Assembly: GCA_034002405.1 (NCBI GenBank)
Contig: JAVFAS010000011.1
Span: 1-63,055, forward strand
Length of the DNA: 63,055 bases
Direction: 5' to 3'
Origin: SZUA-365 sp034002405
GTDB lineage: Bacteria; Bacteroidota; Ignavibacteria; SZUA-365
The notes under the pieces were generated by a model. The model saw only the letters and a program-made list of their open reading frames with translations, made no database searches and was not told where the DNA came from. Positions 16,751 through 25,982 of the stretch are shown piece by piece. The translations under genes were made by a program, and so were the position numbers. Every line of letters begins with the position of its first letter. Position 1 is the first letter of the stretch.

Positions 16751-18787
16751 TCAGTCGATCGGATATTCCAGCTCGGCCGGGGGCATCCCCGTGCCGTCGC
16801 CCTTCAGGTAGAAATCGAACCACGCCATGGTCCGCAGGATGAAGTCGAGGCGGGCGGGATTGCGGCGGTTGCCGTGTCCCTCGCCCGGATACCAGACCAG
16901 CCGTACGGGTGCCTTGCCATGCAACTTCAGCGCACGGTACAGCTCGAGACTCTGGCTGGGATGCACGCGCGGGTCCTCGGTCCCGTGCAAGATCAATGTC
17001 GGGGTACGGCTGTCCTTCGCCCATTTCACCGGACTGCGATCATAGACCTTCTCGAAGTTTTCGTGGGTCCAGATGCCCCAGTGCACATGGTAATCCTCCC
17101 AGGGAATGTCGGTGGTGTTCCGCTTGGAAATCTGATTCGACACGCCGACGAAACTCACCGCGGCGGCGAACCGCTCGCTGTGCCGTGTCGCCGCCCACCC
17201 GCTGAAATATCCGCCATACGAGCCGCCACCAATTCCGACGCGCTTCGCGTCGACCCAGCCCTTGGCGATGAGCGCGTCGATGCCATCGAGCACGTCGTCG
17301 AATTCCTTGCCCGCGAGGTCGCCGAGGCCCATCTTCAGATATTCGACCCCACGGCCGGTGCTTGCCCGGTAATTGGGCATGAACACGAAGTATCCACGTG
17401 CGGCGGCGACCTGTCCCCAATTCCCATAGCGCGTCACCCATCCGTTTTGGTAGGCGGATTCCGGACCGCCATGAATGTCGACGATGAGCGGATACGGCCG
17501 GCCCGGTTCGTAATCGAGCGGGAAGATCAACACCGATGTGATTTCCAGACCGTCCTTCGCCGCATACACAAAGCGTTCCTGACGGGCAAGACGCACCGAG
17601 GACAGCCCGGGGTTGTGCGTGGTGCGACGCTCGAATGTCTTTCCGTCAAATGTGAACAGTTCATTCGGATGCGCCGGCGTGCTTCCCGCCATCGCGACCG
17701 TCGTCCCCGCGGCGCTGAAGCCGGTGATTGCCACGCGGCCACCTTCGATCAGCAGTTTGCTCGATCCGCCGATGACGTCGAGCATGCGCAATGTGATGTC
17801 GACCCCCTCCTCGGCGGTGAACAGCAGCGTGCCCGCGTCGCGCCAGGCGATGCCGGTCACCGTCCCCTTGAACCCCTCGCTGTAATTTCGCAGCTGCGCG
17901 AACGGTTTGGTTGCCGGGACGTCGGTGACATAGATCGATCCCGCCGCCGCGTCCCAGACCGCCACGGCGGACACGAATGCGAGACGGCGTCCGTCCGGAC
18001 TCCATGCCATGTCCCCCAGCTTCCCGGGATTGTCGACGAGCGGGGTCAGCCGCCCGGTTGCAGGGTCGAGCAGATGGATGCGCTTGAACATATAGGAGTT
18101 ATCGACCGTATTCTCCGGTGCCACGGCCGCGGCGATCGCACTCCCATCGGGACTCCATGCAATATCGAACACCGAAACATCCGACGTAACGCGTCGCGTC
18201 TCCCCATCGGGCAGCGTACGGATATAGACATTGCGCGGTGCGGCTCCTTCCTCATACACTTCCGCATTGAATCCCTTCGCCTTTCGCGCCGCGCGTGAAG
18301 GATCCGGCGCTTCCGTCGCCAGGTACGCGATCGCGCTGCCATCGGGACGGAGCGTGTAGCCGGCGATCCCGGTGCTGCTGGCCGTGAGTGGCCGCGCCTC
18401 CCCGCCGTCGATGGGCAGGGCGTACACCTGCGTGCCGGGACCATCCGGGAAATTCGCGATGAAGGTGATCGCACGCCCGTCGGGCGTCCAATCCAGGCTG
18501 TACATGGCCTTCTTTCCCGTGATGTAGGCGCGGGAATTCCCGCTGCGCAGGTCGAGCACATGCAAGGCGCGGTAGTCGGCCCCCGGAGCGTCGGTGAACG
18601 GTCGGGGCACGGTCACCGTATAGGCCACGTACTTCGCATCGGGTGAAATCCGGGTTTCCACCACCTGCCGCAGATCGAAAATCGAGCGTTCGGTGAGAAC
18701 ATCCTGCGCGCGTGCGACCTCCACGAACGGCGCGTGCCACAGCGTGAAGAGGAGAACAAGGATAAGAATCGAGGATCGTTTCGTCAT
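16751..18787 (-). CDS. Exported S9 family serine peptidase (dipeptidyl/acylaminoacyl peptidase type)
   Basis: A 678-residue prolyl-oligopeptidase-type enzyme. A signal peptide (hydrophobic core, then ARAQ at about 28) directs export. Residues about 40-400 form a WD40/PD40-like propeller (SPDGSAIAAAV, SPDGRRLAFVS). The C-terminal alpha/beta-hydrolase domain carries the catalytic triad: Ser523 in GGSYGGY, Asp605 in GTEDPRVH and His638 in GEGHGNRR. It probably removes short peptides from oligopeptides in the periplasm. The gene stands alone between the greA terminator and the suf promoter region. Confidence 0.93.
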   Translation of the reverse strand: MTKRSSILILVLLFTLWHAPFVEVARAQDVLTERSIFDLRQVVETRISPDAKYVAYTVTVPRPFTDAPGADYRALHVLDLRSGNSRAYITGKKAMYSLDWTPDGRAITFIANFPDGPGTQVYALPIDGGEARPLTASSTGIAGYTLRPDGSAIAYLATEAPDPSRAARKAKGFNAEVYEEGAAPRNVYIRTLPDGETRRVTSDVSVFDIAWSPDGSAIAAAVAPENTVDNSYMFKRIHLLDPATGRLTPLVDNPGKLGDMAWSPDGRRLAFVSAVAVWDAAAGSIYVTDVPATKPFAQLRNYSEGFKGTVTGIAWRDAGTLLFTAEEGVDITLRMLDVIGGSSKLLIEGGRVAITGFSAAGTTVAMAGSTPAHPNELFTFDGKTFERRTTHNPGLSSVRLARQERFVYAAKDGLEITSVLIFPLDYEPGRPYPLIVDIHGGPESAYQNGWVTRYGNWGQVAAARGYFVFMPNYRASTGRGVEYLKMGLGDLAGKEFDDVLDGIDALIAKGWVDAKRVGIGGGSYGGYFSGWAATRHSERFAAAVSFVGVSNQISKRNTTDIPWEDYHVHWGIWTHENFEKVYDRSPVKWAKDSRTPTLILHGTEDPRVHPSQSLELYRALKLHGKAPVRLVWYPGEGHGNRRNPARLDFILRTMAWFDFYLKGDGTGMPPAELEYPID

Positions 18788-18838
18788 GGGATGCTTCCAA
18801 TTGTGATGGTGACGGTCGTGTCAGGGACCAGCAAATGC

Positions 18839-18850
18839 CGGAGTACTCCG
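18839..18850. promoter_or_regulatory. Perfect 12-bp palindrome upstream of the S9 peptidase gene
   Basis: CGGAGTACTCCG lies about 50 bases before the S9 peptidase start, in the spacer to sufB. It could be an operator for either gene. No regulator can be assigned. Confidence 0.3.
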
Positions 18851-18977
18851 TAGCATAAAAAGGTACGCAAGACCGGTCGAAGTTCCACGAAATCGATCTT
18901 TTTTTCGATGAAATTACCGCGATTGCGGGAGTTCCTGGAATTATTTCACCCCGGGATCTTGTTTTGAATCTGCAATC

Positions 18978-19006
18978 TTGACAAATTTGTATAGATTGCG
19001 TGTACG
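18978..19006 (+). promoter_or_regulatory. suf promoter region with a 10-bp palindrome
   Basis: A perfect TTGACA (18978-18983) overlaps the palindrome ACAAATTTGT (18981-18990). A weak -10 candidate (TGTACG, 19001-19006) follows at 17 bases; TATAGA at 18990 is an alternative. A palindrome over the -35 box is a natural place for repression. An Rrf2-family protein, the last gene of the cluster, is a candidate binder, by inference only. Confidence 0.45.
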
Positions 19007-19036
19007 GATTGTGCCACGACAACCACAGCGGAAACC

Positions 19037-20482
19037 ATGAGCAGCGACACCCAGGAACTTCAGGATTTGACCGGCGGAGAGTACAAGTACGGCTTCGTCA
19101 CGGATATCGAAGCGGACACGGTTCCGAAAGGACTGAGCGAGGACGTGATCCGTCTGATCTCGCACAAGAAAAACGAGCCCGAGTGGTTGCTGGAATGGCG
19201 GCTGAAAGCGTATCGGCTGTGGCTCGGGATGACCGAACCCCATTGGGCGAATGTGGAATACCCTCCGATCGATTATCAGGACATCATTTACTATTCGGCG
19301 CCGAAAATGAAGGATCGTCCGAAAAGTCTCGATGAAGTCGATCCGGAATTGCTCGCGACCTACGAAAAACTCGGCATTCCCCTCAAGGAGCAGGAACTGT
19401 TGACGGGTGTCGCGGTTGATGCGGTGTTCGACAGCGTCTCGGTGGCGACGACATTCAAGGACAAGCTCAAGGACCTCGGCATCATTTTCTGTTCATTCTC
19501 CGAGGCCGTTCAGGAGTATCCCGATCTCGTACGCAAGTATCTCGGCGCCGTGGTGCCGCAGGGCGACAACTTCTATGCCGCGCTGAATTCCGCGGTCTTC
19601 ACCGATGGCTCCTTTGTCTATGTGCCCAAGGGTGTGCGTTGTCCGATGGAGCTGTCGACCTATTTCCGCATCAACAGTCTCGGCACCGGTCAGTTCGAGC
19701 GGACATTGATCGTCGCCGACGAAGGGGCCACGGTCAGTTACCTCGAAGGTTGCACCGCGCCGGTGCGCGATGAGAACCAGCTCCATGCCGCGGTGGTCGA
19801 ACTGCTCGCGCTCGACGATGCGACCATCAAGTATTCGACCGTGCAGAACTGGTACCCCGGCGACAAGGACGGAAAAGGCGGAATCTACAATTTCGTCACC
19901 AAGCGCGGAAAATGCGCGGGACGGAATTCGAAAATTTCCTGGACGCAGGTCGAGACCGGATCGTCCATCACCTGGAAGTATCCGAGTTGCATTCTGGTCG
20001 GCGACAATGCCGTCGGGGAGTTCTATTCCGTCGCGGTGACCAACAACCGCCAGCAGGCCGATACGGGGACGAAAATGATCCACATCGGAAAGAATACCCG
20101 CAGCACCATCGTTTCGAAAGGGATTTCCGCGGGCTTCAGCCAGAACACCTACCGCGGGCAGGTGAAAATCATGAAAAACGCTGACGGCGCACGGAACTTC
20201 TCTCAGTGTGATTCGATGCTGATGGGTGACCGCTGTGGCGCGCACACGTTTCCCTATATCGAGAACAACAACCGCACCGCGCAGCTCGAGCACGAGGCCA
20301 CCACATCGAAAATCGGCGAGGACCAGATTTTCTACTGCAACCAGCGAGGCATCGCGACAGAGGATGCGGTGAACATGATCGTCAATGGATTTTGCAAGGA
20401 GGTCTTCCGCGAACTGCCGATGGAGTTTGCCGTCGAGGCGCAGAAACTGCTCGGGATCAGTCTGGAAGGTAGCGTGGGGTGA
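19037..20482 (+). CDS. sufB: Fe-S cluster assembly protein SufB
   Basis: A 481-residue scaffold subunit of the SufBC2D complex, which builds Fe-S clusters in the cytoplasm. Recognisable segments are EPEWLLEWRLKAYRLW, PKGVRCPMELSTYFRIN, YLEGCTAP, the long beta-helix (KRGKCAGRNSKISWTQ, SAGFSQNTYRGQV) and CDSMLMGDRCGAHTFPY near the C-terminus. The last carries the conserved cysteine used for cluster assembly. First gene of the suf cluster, 61 bases before sufC. Confidence 0.97.
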   Translation: MSSDTQELQDLTGGEYKYGFVTDIEADTVPKGLSEDVIRLISHKKNEPEWLLEWRLKAYRLWLGMTEPHWANVEYPPIDYQDIIYYSAPKMKDRPKSLDEVDPELLATYEKLGIPLKEQELLTGVAVDAVFDSVSVATTFKDKLKDLGIIFCSFSEAVQEYPDLVRKYLGAVVPQGDNFYAALNSAVFTDGSFVYVPKGVRCPMELSTYFRINSLGTGQFERTLIVADEGATVSYLEGCTAPVRDENQLHAAVVELLALDDATIKYSTVQNWYPGDKDGKGGIYNFVTKRGKCAGRNSKISWTQVETGSSITWKYPSCILVGDNAVGEFYSVAVTNNRQQADTGTKMIHIGKNTRSTIVSKGISAGFSQNTYRGQVKIMKNADGARNFSQCDSMLMGDRCGAHTFPYIENNNRTAQLEHEATTSKIGEDQIFYCNQRGIATEDAVNMIVNGFCKEVFRELPMEFAVEAQKLLGISLEGSVG

Positions 20483-20543
20483 TCGCGCACCACGGGAGCG
20501 GGCTTGTCATCGAAATTCGAAATAAAAGATAATCGGAGTGTTC

Positions 20544-21311
20544 ATGCTTGAAATTCGGAATTTGCATGCGCGTGTCGAGGGAAAGGAGATCCTCAAGGGT
20601 ATCAACCTCACCGTGCGTCCCGGCGAGATCCATGCGATCATGGGTCCCAATGGATCGGGAAAAAGCACCCTTGCCGGTGTCCTGGCCGGTAAGTCGCTGT
20701 ATGAAGTCACCGAAGGGGAAGTGATCTACCAGGGCATGAACCTGCTCGATCTCGATCCGGCCGCGCGTGCCTGTGAAGGAGTATTTCTGGCGTTCCAGTA
20801 CCCGGTCGAGATTCCCGGGGTGAGCAATACCTACTTTCTCAAGGCCGCGTACAACGCGGTACGGAAATATCGTGGCGAGGAGGAACTCGACGCGGTCGAT
20901 TTTCTCGCGCTCGTGCGGGAAAAGATGAAGCTTGTCGAAATGGATCCGTCCCTGCTCAATCGTCCGGTGAACGAGGGATTCTCGGGCGGAGAGAAGAAGC
21001 GCAACGAAATCCTGCAGATGGCCGTGCTCAACCCCCGCCTCGCCATTCTTGACGAGACGGATTCCGGTCTCGACATTGATGCGCTGCGTATCGTGGCGCA
21101 TGGCGTCAATGCGTTGCACACGCCGGAAAATGCCGCGATTGTCGTCACGCATTACCAGCGACTGCTGGACTATATCGTGCCCGATGTCGTTCATGTCCTC
21201 GTCGACGGCCGCATCGTCCGGTCGGGCGACAAGGACCTGGCACTGCGGCTCGAGGACGAGGGCTACGAGTGGGCGAGGGATCTTAAGGAACCCGTTCCCG
21301 GAACGGTGTGA
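20544..21311 (+). CDS. sufC: Fe-S cluster assembly ATPase SufC
   Basis: ABC-type ATPase of 255 residues that drives the SufBCD scaffold. Walker A is GPNGSGKSTL. The SufC-specific Q-loop region is FLAFQYPVEIPG, the signature is FSGGEKKRNEI, and Walker B is LAILDETDSGLDIDAL, with a histidine in VVTHYQRLL. The ATG at 20544 has GGAG 5 bases upstream and is preferred to GTG at 20538. Confidence 0.97.
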   Translation: MLEIRNLHARVEGKEILKGINLTVRPGEIHAIMGPNGSGKSTLAGVLAGKSLYEVTEGEVIYQGMNLLDLDPAARACEGVFLAFQYPVEIPGVSNTYFLKAAYNAVRKYRGEEELDAVDFLALVREKMKLVEMDPSLLNRPVNEGFSGGEKKRNEILQMAVLNPRLAILDETDSGLDIDALRIVAHGVNALHTPENAAIVVTHYQRLLDYIVPDVVHVLVDGRIVRSGDKDLALRLEDEGYEWARDLKEPVPGTV

Positions 21312-21327
21312 GACGGTGAACACAGAC

Positions 21328-22653
21328 ATGAAAAAAGACGCAGTCATCCAGTTCTATCAGGATCGTTTCACCGCCTTCGAGCAGTCGCTCAACGGTGGCG
21401 CATCCGCCCCGGTCCACCAGCAGCGGCGTGTCGCGTTTGATCGCTTCGTCGCCGCGGGATTCCCGACCACACGTGACGAGGATTGGAAATACACCAATCT
21501 CAATCGTATCGCCGAGAAAACATTCGCGCCGGCACCGCTCGGCGCGATGCCGGCGCGTGAAGACATTGCCGCCCGCGCGATCGCCGTGCCGGATGCATGG
21601 ACGCTTCTCTTCGTGAATGGCCGCTTCGAACCGGCACTATCGGATCTCACGGCACTGCCGGATGCTGTCGAGATCCGCACCCTGCCCGATGTCATTGACG
21701 CGCAGGCACTGCCCGCATGGCCTGGCGATCCGTTGCACGGATTGTCCGTGAGAAATCCGTTCATCGCACTCAACACCGCGTTTCTGCATGACGGCGTGAC
21801 GATCACGGTTCGTCGCGGCGCCGTGGTCGAGCGTCCCCTGCATCTGCTCTTCTGGTCGACCGCGGCGACCGAGCCGTTCATGACGCATCCGCGCGTGATC
21901 GTGGACATCGAGACCGGCGCGCAGTGCACGCTCATCGAGCAGTACGCTGCCGCGGTGGAGGCGGTCTATTTCACCAACACCGTCGCGGATCTGCGCGTGG
22001 CGGACGGCGCGATCCTGCAGCATGTCAAACTGCAGGACGAGAGCACGGCGGCCACGCATGTCGCGACGGTGCATGCGACCGTGGGACAGGCCGGGACCTA
22101 TGCGCATCACTCGATCGGATTTGGCGCGGCGCTGCAGCGGAGCAACGTGCACGGGGTGCTTGAGGGTGAAGGCGCGCACTGCACCATGAACGGGATCTTC
22201 CTGCCGTTCGGCACCCAGCACATGGACCACTTCACGACGATCGACCATGCCGTCGCCAACTGTACCAGCCACGAGCTGTACAAGGGTGTGCTGTCGGACG
22301 AGACCCGCGGAGTGTTCACCGGAAAGATCATCGTCCGGCAGGACGCGCAAAAGACCGATGCACGGCAGGCGAACAACAACCTGCTGCTCTCGGATCTCGC
22401 GCAGATCGATACACGCCCGCAGCTCGAGATCTTCGCCGATGACGTCAAGTGCACGCACGGGGCGACGGTGGGCAGAATAAGCGACGAGCAGCTCTTTTAT
22501 CTTATGTCGCGGGGCATCGGCCGCCGCCAGGCACACAACATCCTCACATTCGCCTTCGCCGGCGACGTCGTCTCGCGCATTCCGCTCGAGGCGCTGCGCA
22601 CGCGGTTGGAGGCCGAGCTGCACACCCGGCTCGACGCATCCTGGAACAGGTAA
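21328..22653 (+). CDS. sufD: Fe-S cluster assembly protein SufD
   Basis: SufB-related subunit of the SufBC2D scaffold, 441 residues. Visible family features are EDWKYTNL near residue 50, the beta-helix (GQAGTYAHHSIGFGAALQRSN, ...CTSHELYKGVLSD...GVFTGKIIV), QKTDARQANNNLLLS, and CTHGATVGRISDEQLFYLMSRG at the C-terminus. An in-frame GTG at 21316 would add four residues. The stop overlaps the sufS start by one base (TAATG), so translation is coupled. Confidence 0.95.
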   Translation: MKKDAVIQFYQDRFTAFEQSLNGGASAPVHQQRRVAFDRFVAAGFPTTRDEDWKYTNLNRIAEKTFAPAPLGAMPAREDIAARAIAVPDAWTLLFVNGRFEPALSDLTALPDAVEIRTLPDVIDAQALPAWPGDPLHGLSVRNPFIALNTAFLHDGVTITVRRGAVVERPLHLLFWSTAATEPFMTHPRVIVDIETGAQCTLIEQYAAAVEAVYFTNTVADLRVADGAILQHVKLQDESTAATHVATVHATVGQAGTYAHHSIGFGAALQRSNVHGVLEGEGAHCTMNGIFLPFGTQHMDHFTTIDHAVANCTSHELYKGVLSDETRGVFTGKIIVRQDAQKTDARQANNNLLLSDLAQIDTRPQLEIFADDVKCTHGATVGRISDEQLFYLMSRGIGRRQAHNILTFAFAGDVVSRIPLEALRTRLEAELHTRLDASWNR

Positions 22654-23924
22654 TGGCCACTATGTGGAATGAAACGGCATCCTCCATTGCGACGGTGACA
22701 ACCGCCGCCTTCGATCCCACGCGCGTGCGCGCCGACTTCCCGATTCTCGCGCGGCCGGTACGCGGAAAACCTCTGGTCTATCTTGACAGCGCGGCCTCGA
22801 CGCAGAAGCCGCGGGTGGTGATCGATACACTCGCCGGCTTCTACGGCGAGGACTATTCCAATGTCCACCGCGGTGTTCATTTTCTGAGCCAGCGTGCGAC
22901 GGATCAATACGAAGCCGCGCGTGGCACCGTACGGGATTTTCTGAATGCGGAACGAGATGAGGAAATCATCTTTGTCCGCGGCACGACCGAGGCCATCAAC
23001 CTCGTCGCGCAAACCTATGGCCGCGCGAATTTCGGTCCCGGCGACGAGATCATCGTCTCCGCCATCGAACACCATGCAAACATCGTTCCCTGGCAGATGC
23101 TCTGCGAGCAAACCGGCGCGGTGCTCCGCGTGATTCCGATGAATGAGCGTGGGGAACTGCGTCTGGAGGAATTCGAGTCCATGCTCGGTCCGCGCAGTAA
23201 ATTCGTATCGGTGGTGCATGTCTCCAATGCACTCGGGACGGTCAACCCCGTCGAAACCATCATTGAGATCGCCCATCGGCATGGCGTTCCCGTGCTTGTC
23301 GACGGCGCGCAATCGGTGCAGCATCTTCCGATCGATGTGCGCGCGCTCGACGCCGACTTCTTCACATTCAGCGGACACAAGATTTATGGTCCGACCGGCA
23401 TCGGGGTGCTCTACGGAAAGAAGGCGCTGCTCGATGCCATGCCTCCGTATCAGGGTGGCGGCGACATGATCCTGTCCGTGTCGTTCGAGCGCACCGTCTA
23501 CAATGAAGTCCCGTTCCGCTTCGAAGCCGGAACGCCCAACATCGCGGGGGCAATCGGACTCGCCGCGGCACTGCGCTACTTCCGCGGCTTCGATGTCGAT
23601 GCCGTGGCGTCGCATGAACAAGCGCTGCTGCGCTACGCGACCGAACGGTTGCAGGCAATCGACGCACTGCGCATCATCGGCACGGCGGAGGAAAAGGCCA
23701 GCGTGCTTTCATTCACCCTCTGCGCGGTGCATCCGCATGACATCGGCACCATCCTCGACCAACACGGCATCGCCGTGCGTGCCGGACATCATTGCGCGCA
23801 GCCGGTCATGCAGTTTTTCGGAATTCCCGCCACCGCCCGTGCGTCGTTCGCGATGTACAACACCACCGAAGACGTGGACGCGCTGGTGCATGGTATCGAA
23901 GGCGTACTGGAGGTATTTGCCTGA
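22653..23924 (+). CDS. sufS: Cysteine desulfurase SufS
   Basis: PLP enzyme of 423 residues that takes sulfur from cysteine and passes it to SufU. The lysine that binds PLP is K243 in FSGHKIYGPTG. The catalytic cysteine is C381 in RAGHHCAQPVM. HHANIVPWQ and RGTTEAINLVA belong to the cofactor pocket. An N-terminal extension of about 25 residues precedes the conserved RADFPIL. The start overlaps the sufD stop and the stop overlaps the sufU start (TGATG). Confidence 0.97.
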   Translation: MATMWNETASSIATVTTAAFDPTRVRADFPILARPVRGKPLVYLDSAASTQKPRVVIDTLAGFYGEDYSNVHRGVHFLSQRATDQYEAARGTVRDFLNAERDEEIIFVRGTTEAINLVAQTYGRANFGPGDEIIVSAIEHHANIVPWQMLCEQTGAVLRVIPMNERGELRLEEFESMLGPRSKFVSVVHVSNALGTVNPVETIIEIAHRHGVPVLVDGAQSVQHLPIDVRALDADFFTFSGHKIYGPTGIGVLYGKKALLDAMPPYQGGGDMILSVSFERTVYNEVPFRFEAGTPNIAGAIGLAAALRYFRGFDVDAVASHEQALLRYATERLQAIDALRIIGTAEEKASVLSFTLCAVHPHDIGTILDQHGIAVRAGHHCAQPVMQFFGIPATARASFAMYNTTEDVDALVHGIEGVLEVFA

Positions 23925-24376
23925 TGGACGAAATACGGGACCTGTATCAGGAGGTCATCCTTGACCACAACAAGAATCCCCGCAATTTCCACCGTATGGA
24001 CGATGCGGACGCGGTGTTGGAGGGGTACAACCCGCTCTGCGGTGACCACTACACCTTCTTCGTGAAATTCGACGGTGACCGGATTGATGCGGTGAGTTTC
24101 GATGGAAGCGGTTGCGCCATTTCCAAAGCGTCGGCGTCGATCATGAGCGCCGCATTGAAAGGCCGCACCCGCGCGGAAGCCGAGCGTCTGTTCGAACTGT
24201 TCACCGCGATTGTCACAGGTAAGATCGACCCGGTCGAGCATGTCGCGGAGCTGGGCAAGCTCGCGGCCTTCGCCGGGGTCGCCGAGTTTCCGGTGCGTGT
24301 GAAATGCGCCACACTGCCGTGGCATACCCTGCACGGCGCGCTGGAGGGAACCGAACACCATGTCTCGACCGAATGA
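23924..24376 (+). CDS. sufU: SufU zinc-dependent sulfurtransferase
   Basis: A 150-residue partner of SufS that accepts the persulfide sulfur. The three cysteines of SufU-type proteins are present: C39 in NPLCGD, C64 in GSGCAIS and C128 in RVKCATLPW. The region between C64 and C128 has the insertion typical of SufU rather than IscU. In Firmicutes SufU the zinc ion is held by these cysteines and one Asp; D41 fits. Coupled to sufS by a one-base overlap. Confidence 0.95.
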   Translation: MDEIRDLYQEVILDHNKNPRNFHRMDDADAVLEGYNPLCGDHYTFFVKFDGDRIDAVSFDGSGCAISKASASIMSAALKGRTRAEAERLFELFTAIVTGKIDPVEHVAELGKLAAFAGVAEFPVRVKCATLPWHTLHGALEGTEHHVSTE

Positions 24377-24390
24377 CCATGAATATTTGA

Positions 24391-24729
24391 ATGTCGGATG
24401 CGAATATGCTGACAAATGAGCAACTGCAGGAAATCGACGACAACGTCGTTCACACGATCAAAAGCTGTTACGATCCGGAAATCCCCGTCAACATTTATGA
24501 GCTCGGATTGATCTACCAGATCCGTGTCGCCTCGGATGGCCTCGTGACGGTCCGTATGACGCTCACCTCTCCCAACTGTCCCGCCGCGCAGTCGCTGCCC
24601 GCCGAGGTCAAGGAAAAGGTCGCGCAGATCAATGGCGTCACGGGCGTCGATGTCGATGTGGTCTGGGATCCGCCCTGGTCGCCGTCGATGATGTCGGAGG
24701 CCGCGAAGCTGGAACTCGGGTTTTTCTGA
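24391..24729 (+). CDS. sufT: SufT / MIP18-type (DUF59) Fe-S maturation protein
   Basis: A 112-residue protein of the MIP18/DUF59 family. Members act in Fe-S protein maturation. Landmarks are SCYDPEIPVNIYELGLIY, TLTSPNCPAAQSLP with the reactive cysteine, and VDVDVVWDPPWSPSMMSEAAKLELGFF. The ATG at 24406 has GGATG upstream and is an alternative start. It lies 14 bases after sufU, inside the suf cluster. Confidence 0.92.
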   Translation: MSDANMLTNEQLQEIDDNVVHTIKSCYDPEIPVNIYELGLIYQIRVASDGLVTVRMTLTSPNCPAAQSLPAEVKEKVAQINGVTGVDVDVVWDPPWSPSMMSEAAKLELGFF

Positions 24730-24832
24730 TCCAGATATTCCGGGATTCGGCATTCCGCCGCATTGCGTCTGTGTCGCCGGATTCCGCTCGCTGACTCGTT
24801 CACAACACTGTCCCGAAAGGAGCTATTCATAC

Positions 24833-25366
24833 ATGTTCGAGAAATTCACCACCCAACGAGGTCCGATGTACGACCCCGCCGCTGTGCAGCACATGCGCGA
24901 CGAACTGCTGGACGTCGGTTTCGAGGAGCTGCTGACCGCGGATGCGGTTGACACCGCCGTGCGCGAGACTCCCGGTGTGTTGTTCGTGGTCATCAACTCC
25001 GTGTGCGGCTGCGCCGCGGGTAGCGCGCGACCGGCAGCAAGCCTGGCCTTGCAGCATGCGCGCATTCCGGACCGTTTCGTGACCGTGTTCGCCGGCATGG
25101 AGCGCGACGCGGTGGAACGGATGCGGGTGTACCTGAGCGGCTACGCGCCCTCGTCCCCGTGCATGGCGCTGTTCAAGGACGGCAAGCTCTCGCTGATGCT
25201 GCAACGGCACGAAATCGAAGGACGGACGGCCGAGGAGATCGCGGCCGAACTGACGGAGAATTTTGACATTCTCTGTACGCGCCCCGGGCCATCCATTCCG
25301 GCGGAACGATTCGCGCAGCTCGAGTACGACCGGACCTGCGGGTCGAAAATCCCGCGTCTCGACTGA
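24833..25366 (+). CDS. BrxA/BrxB-type bacilliredoxin
   Basis: A 177-residue protein of the BrxA/B (YphP/YqiW) family. Known members remove bacillithiol from S-bacillithiolated proteins through a CGC site. Here the site is in VINSVCGCAAGSARPA. Further landmarks are MYDPAAVQHMRDEL near the N-terminus, HARIPDRFVTVFAGM and APSSPCMALFKDGKL. The ribosome site AGGAG lies 11 bases upstream. Position between sufT and the Rrf2 gene suggests a role in thiol protection during Fe-S assembly. I infer that the organism makes bacillithiol or a similar thiol. Confidence 0.9.
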   Translation: MFEKFTTQRGPMYDPAAVQHMRDELLDVGFEELLTADAVDTAVRETPGVLFVVINSVCGCAAGSARPAASLALQHARIPDRFVTVFAGMERDAVERMRVYLSGYAPSSPCMALFKDGKLSLMLQRHEIEGRTAEEIAAELTENFDILCTRPGPSIPAERFAQLEYDRTCGSKIPRLD

Positions 25367-25381
25367 TCACGGCGTCGTCCC

Positions 25382-25903
25382 ATGAAATTTAGCTCACAGG
25401 AAGAATACGGATTGCGCTGCCTGCTTCAGCTCGCGCGCCGCGGAGAAGGGGCGTCGATGACGATCGCCGAAATCGGTGAGGCCGAGCGCCTGTCACCGGC
25501 CTATGTCGCCAAGCTGCTGCGTATTCTCCGGTTGAATGGATTCGTCGAGAGCGTTCGTGGCCAGGAAGGTGGATACACGCTGAATCGGGTACCCGCGGCG
25601 ATCATGCTGAGCGATGTACTCGCGTCGTTGGGCGGGAGGTTTTACAAGCCCGGTTTCTGTGATCATTTTGCCGGAACGGACGAGACCTGCACACACACGT
25701 TCTCCTGCTCGATCCGTCCACTCTGGCGGCGTGTGCAGTCGGCGATCGACAGCGTGCTCGAGACCACCACCCTCGCGGAATTGATGACCTACGAACCCAC
25801 TGTTCCGCCCGCCGCGGCACGAATTCCCAACGATCGCGTCACGGTTCCGACGCGGGAAATCCCGACGCGGGAGCTTCCTGCCCGGGAAGTCCCCTCGTCG
25901 TAA
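25382..25903 (+). CDS. Rrf2-family regulator at the end of the suf cluster
   Basis: A 173-residue Rrf2 regulator. The DNA-binding part is MKFSSQEEYGLRCLLQLAR, then AERLSPAYVAKLLRILRL and RGQEGGYTLNR. Three cysteines in FCDHFAGTDETCTHTFSC could bind an Fe-S cluster, as in SufR or IscR. The role would be feedback control of the suf operon; the palindrome at 18981 is a candidate target. The C-terminus is odd: a Pro-rich tail ending in three repeats of five residues (PTREI, PTREL, PAREV) encoded by 15-bp DNA repeats. Confidence 0.88.
   Translation: MKFSSQEEYGLRCLLQLARRGEGASMTIAEIGEAERLSPAYVAKLLRILRLNGFVESVRGQEGGYTLNRVPAAIMLSDVLASLGGRFYKPGFCDHFAGTDETCTHTFSCSIRPLWRRVQSAIDSVLETTTLAELMTYEPTVPPAAARIPNDRVTVPTREIPTRELPAREVPSS
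25847..25891 (+). repeat. Three 15-bp tandem repeats in the 3' end of the Rrf2 gene
   Basis: Units at 25847-25861, 25862-25876 and 25877-25891. The first two are nearly identical (CCGACGCGGGA shared) and the third is diverged. They encode residues 156-170 of the regulator. Confidence 0.8.
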
Positions 25904-25952
25904 GGCGCGCGGGGAGTCGCGTGCGACATCCCCTGCGGGTGCATGCATTTCC

Positions 25953-25982
25953 AGGACCGCCGTCCGCACGGCGGTCCTTTTC
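25953..25982 (+). terminator. Intrinsic terminator closing the suf cluster
   Basis: A perfect 11-bp stem (25953-25963 with 25968-25978), CCGC loop and TTTT tail, 50 bases after the Rrf2 stop. Confidence 0.9.
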
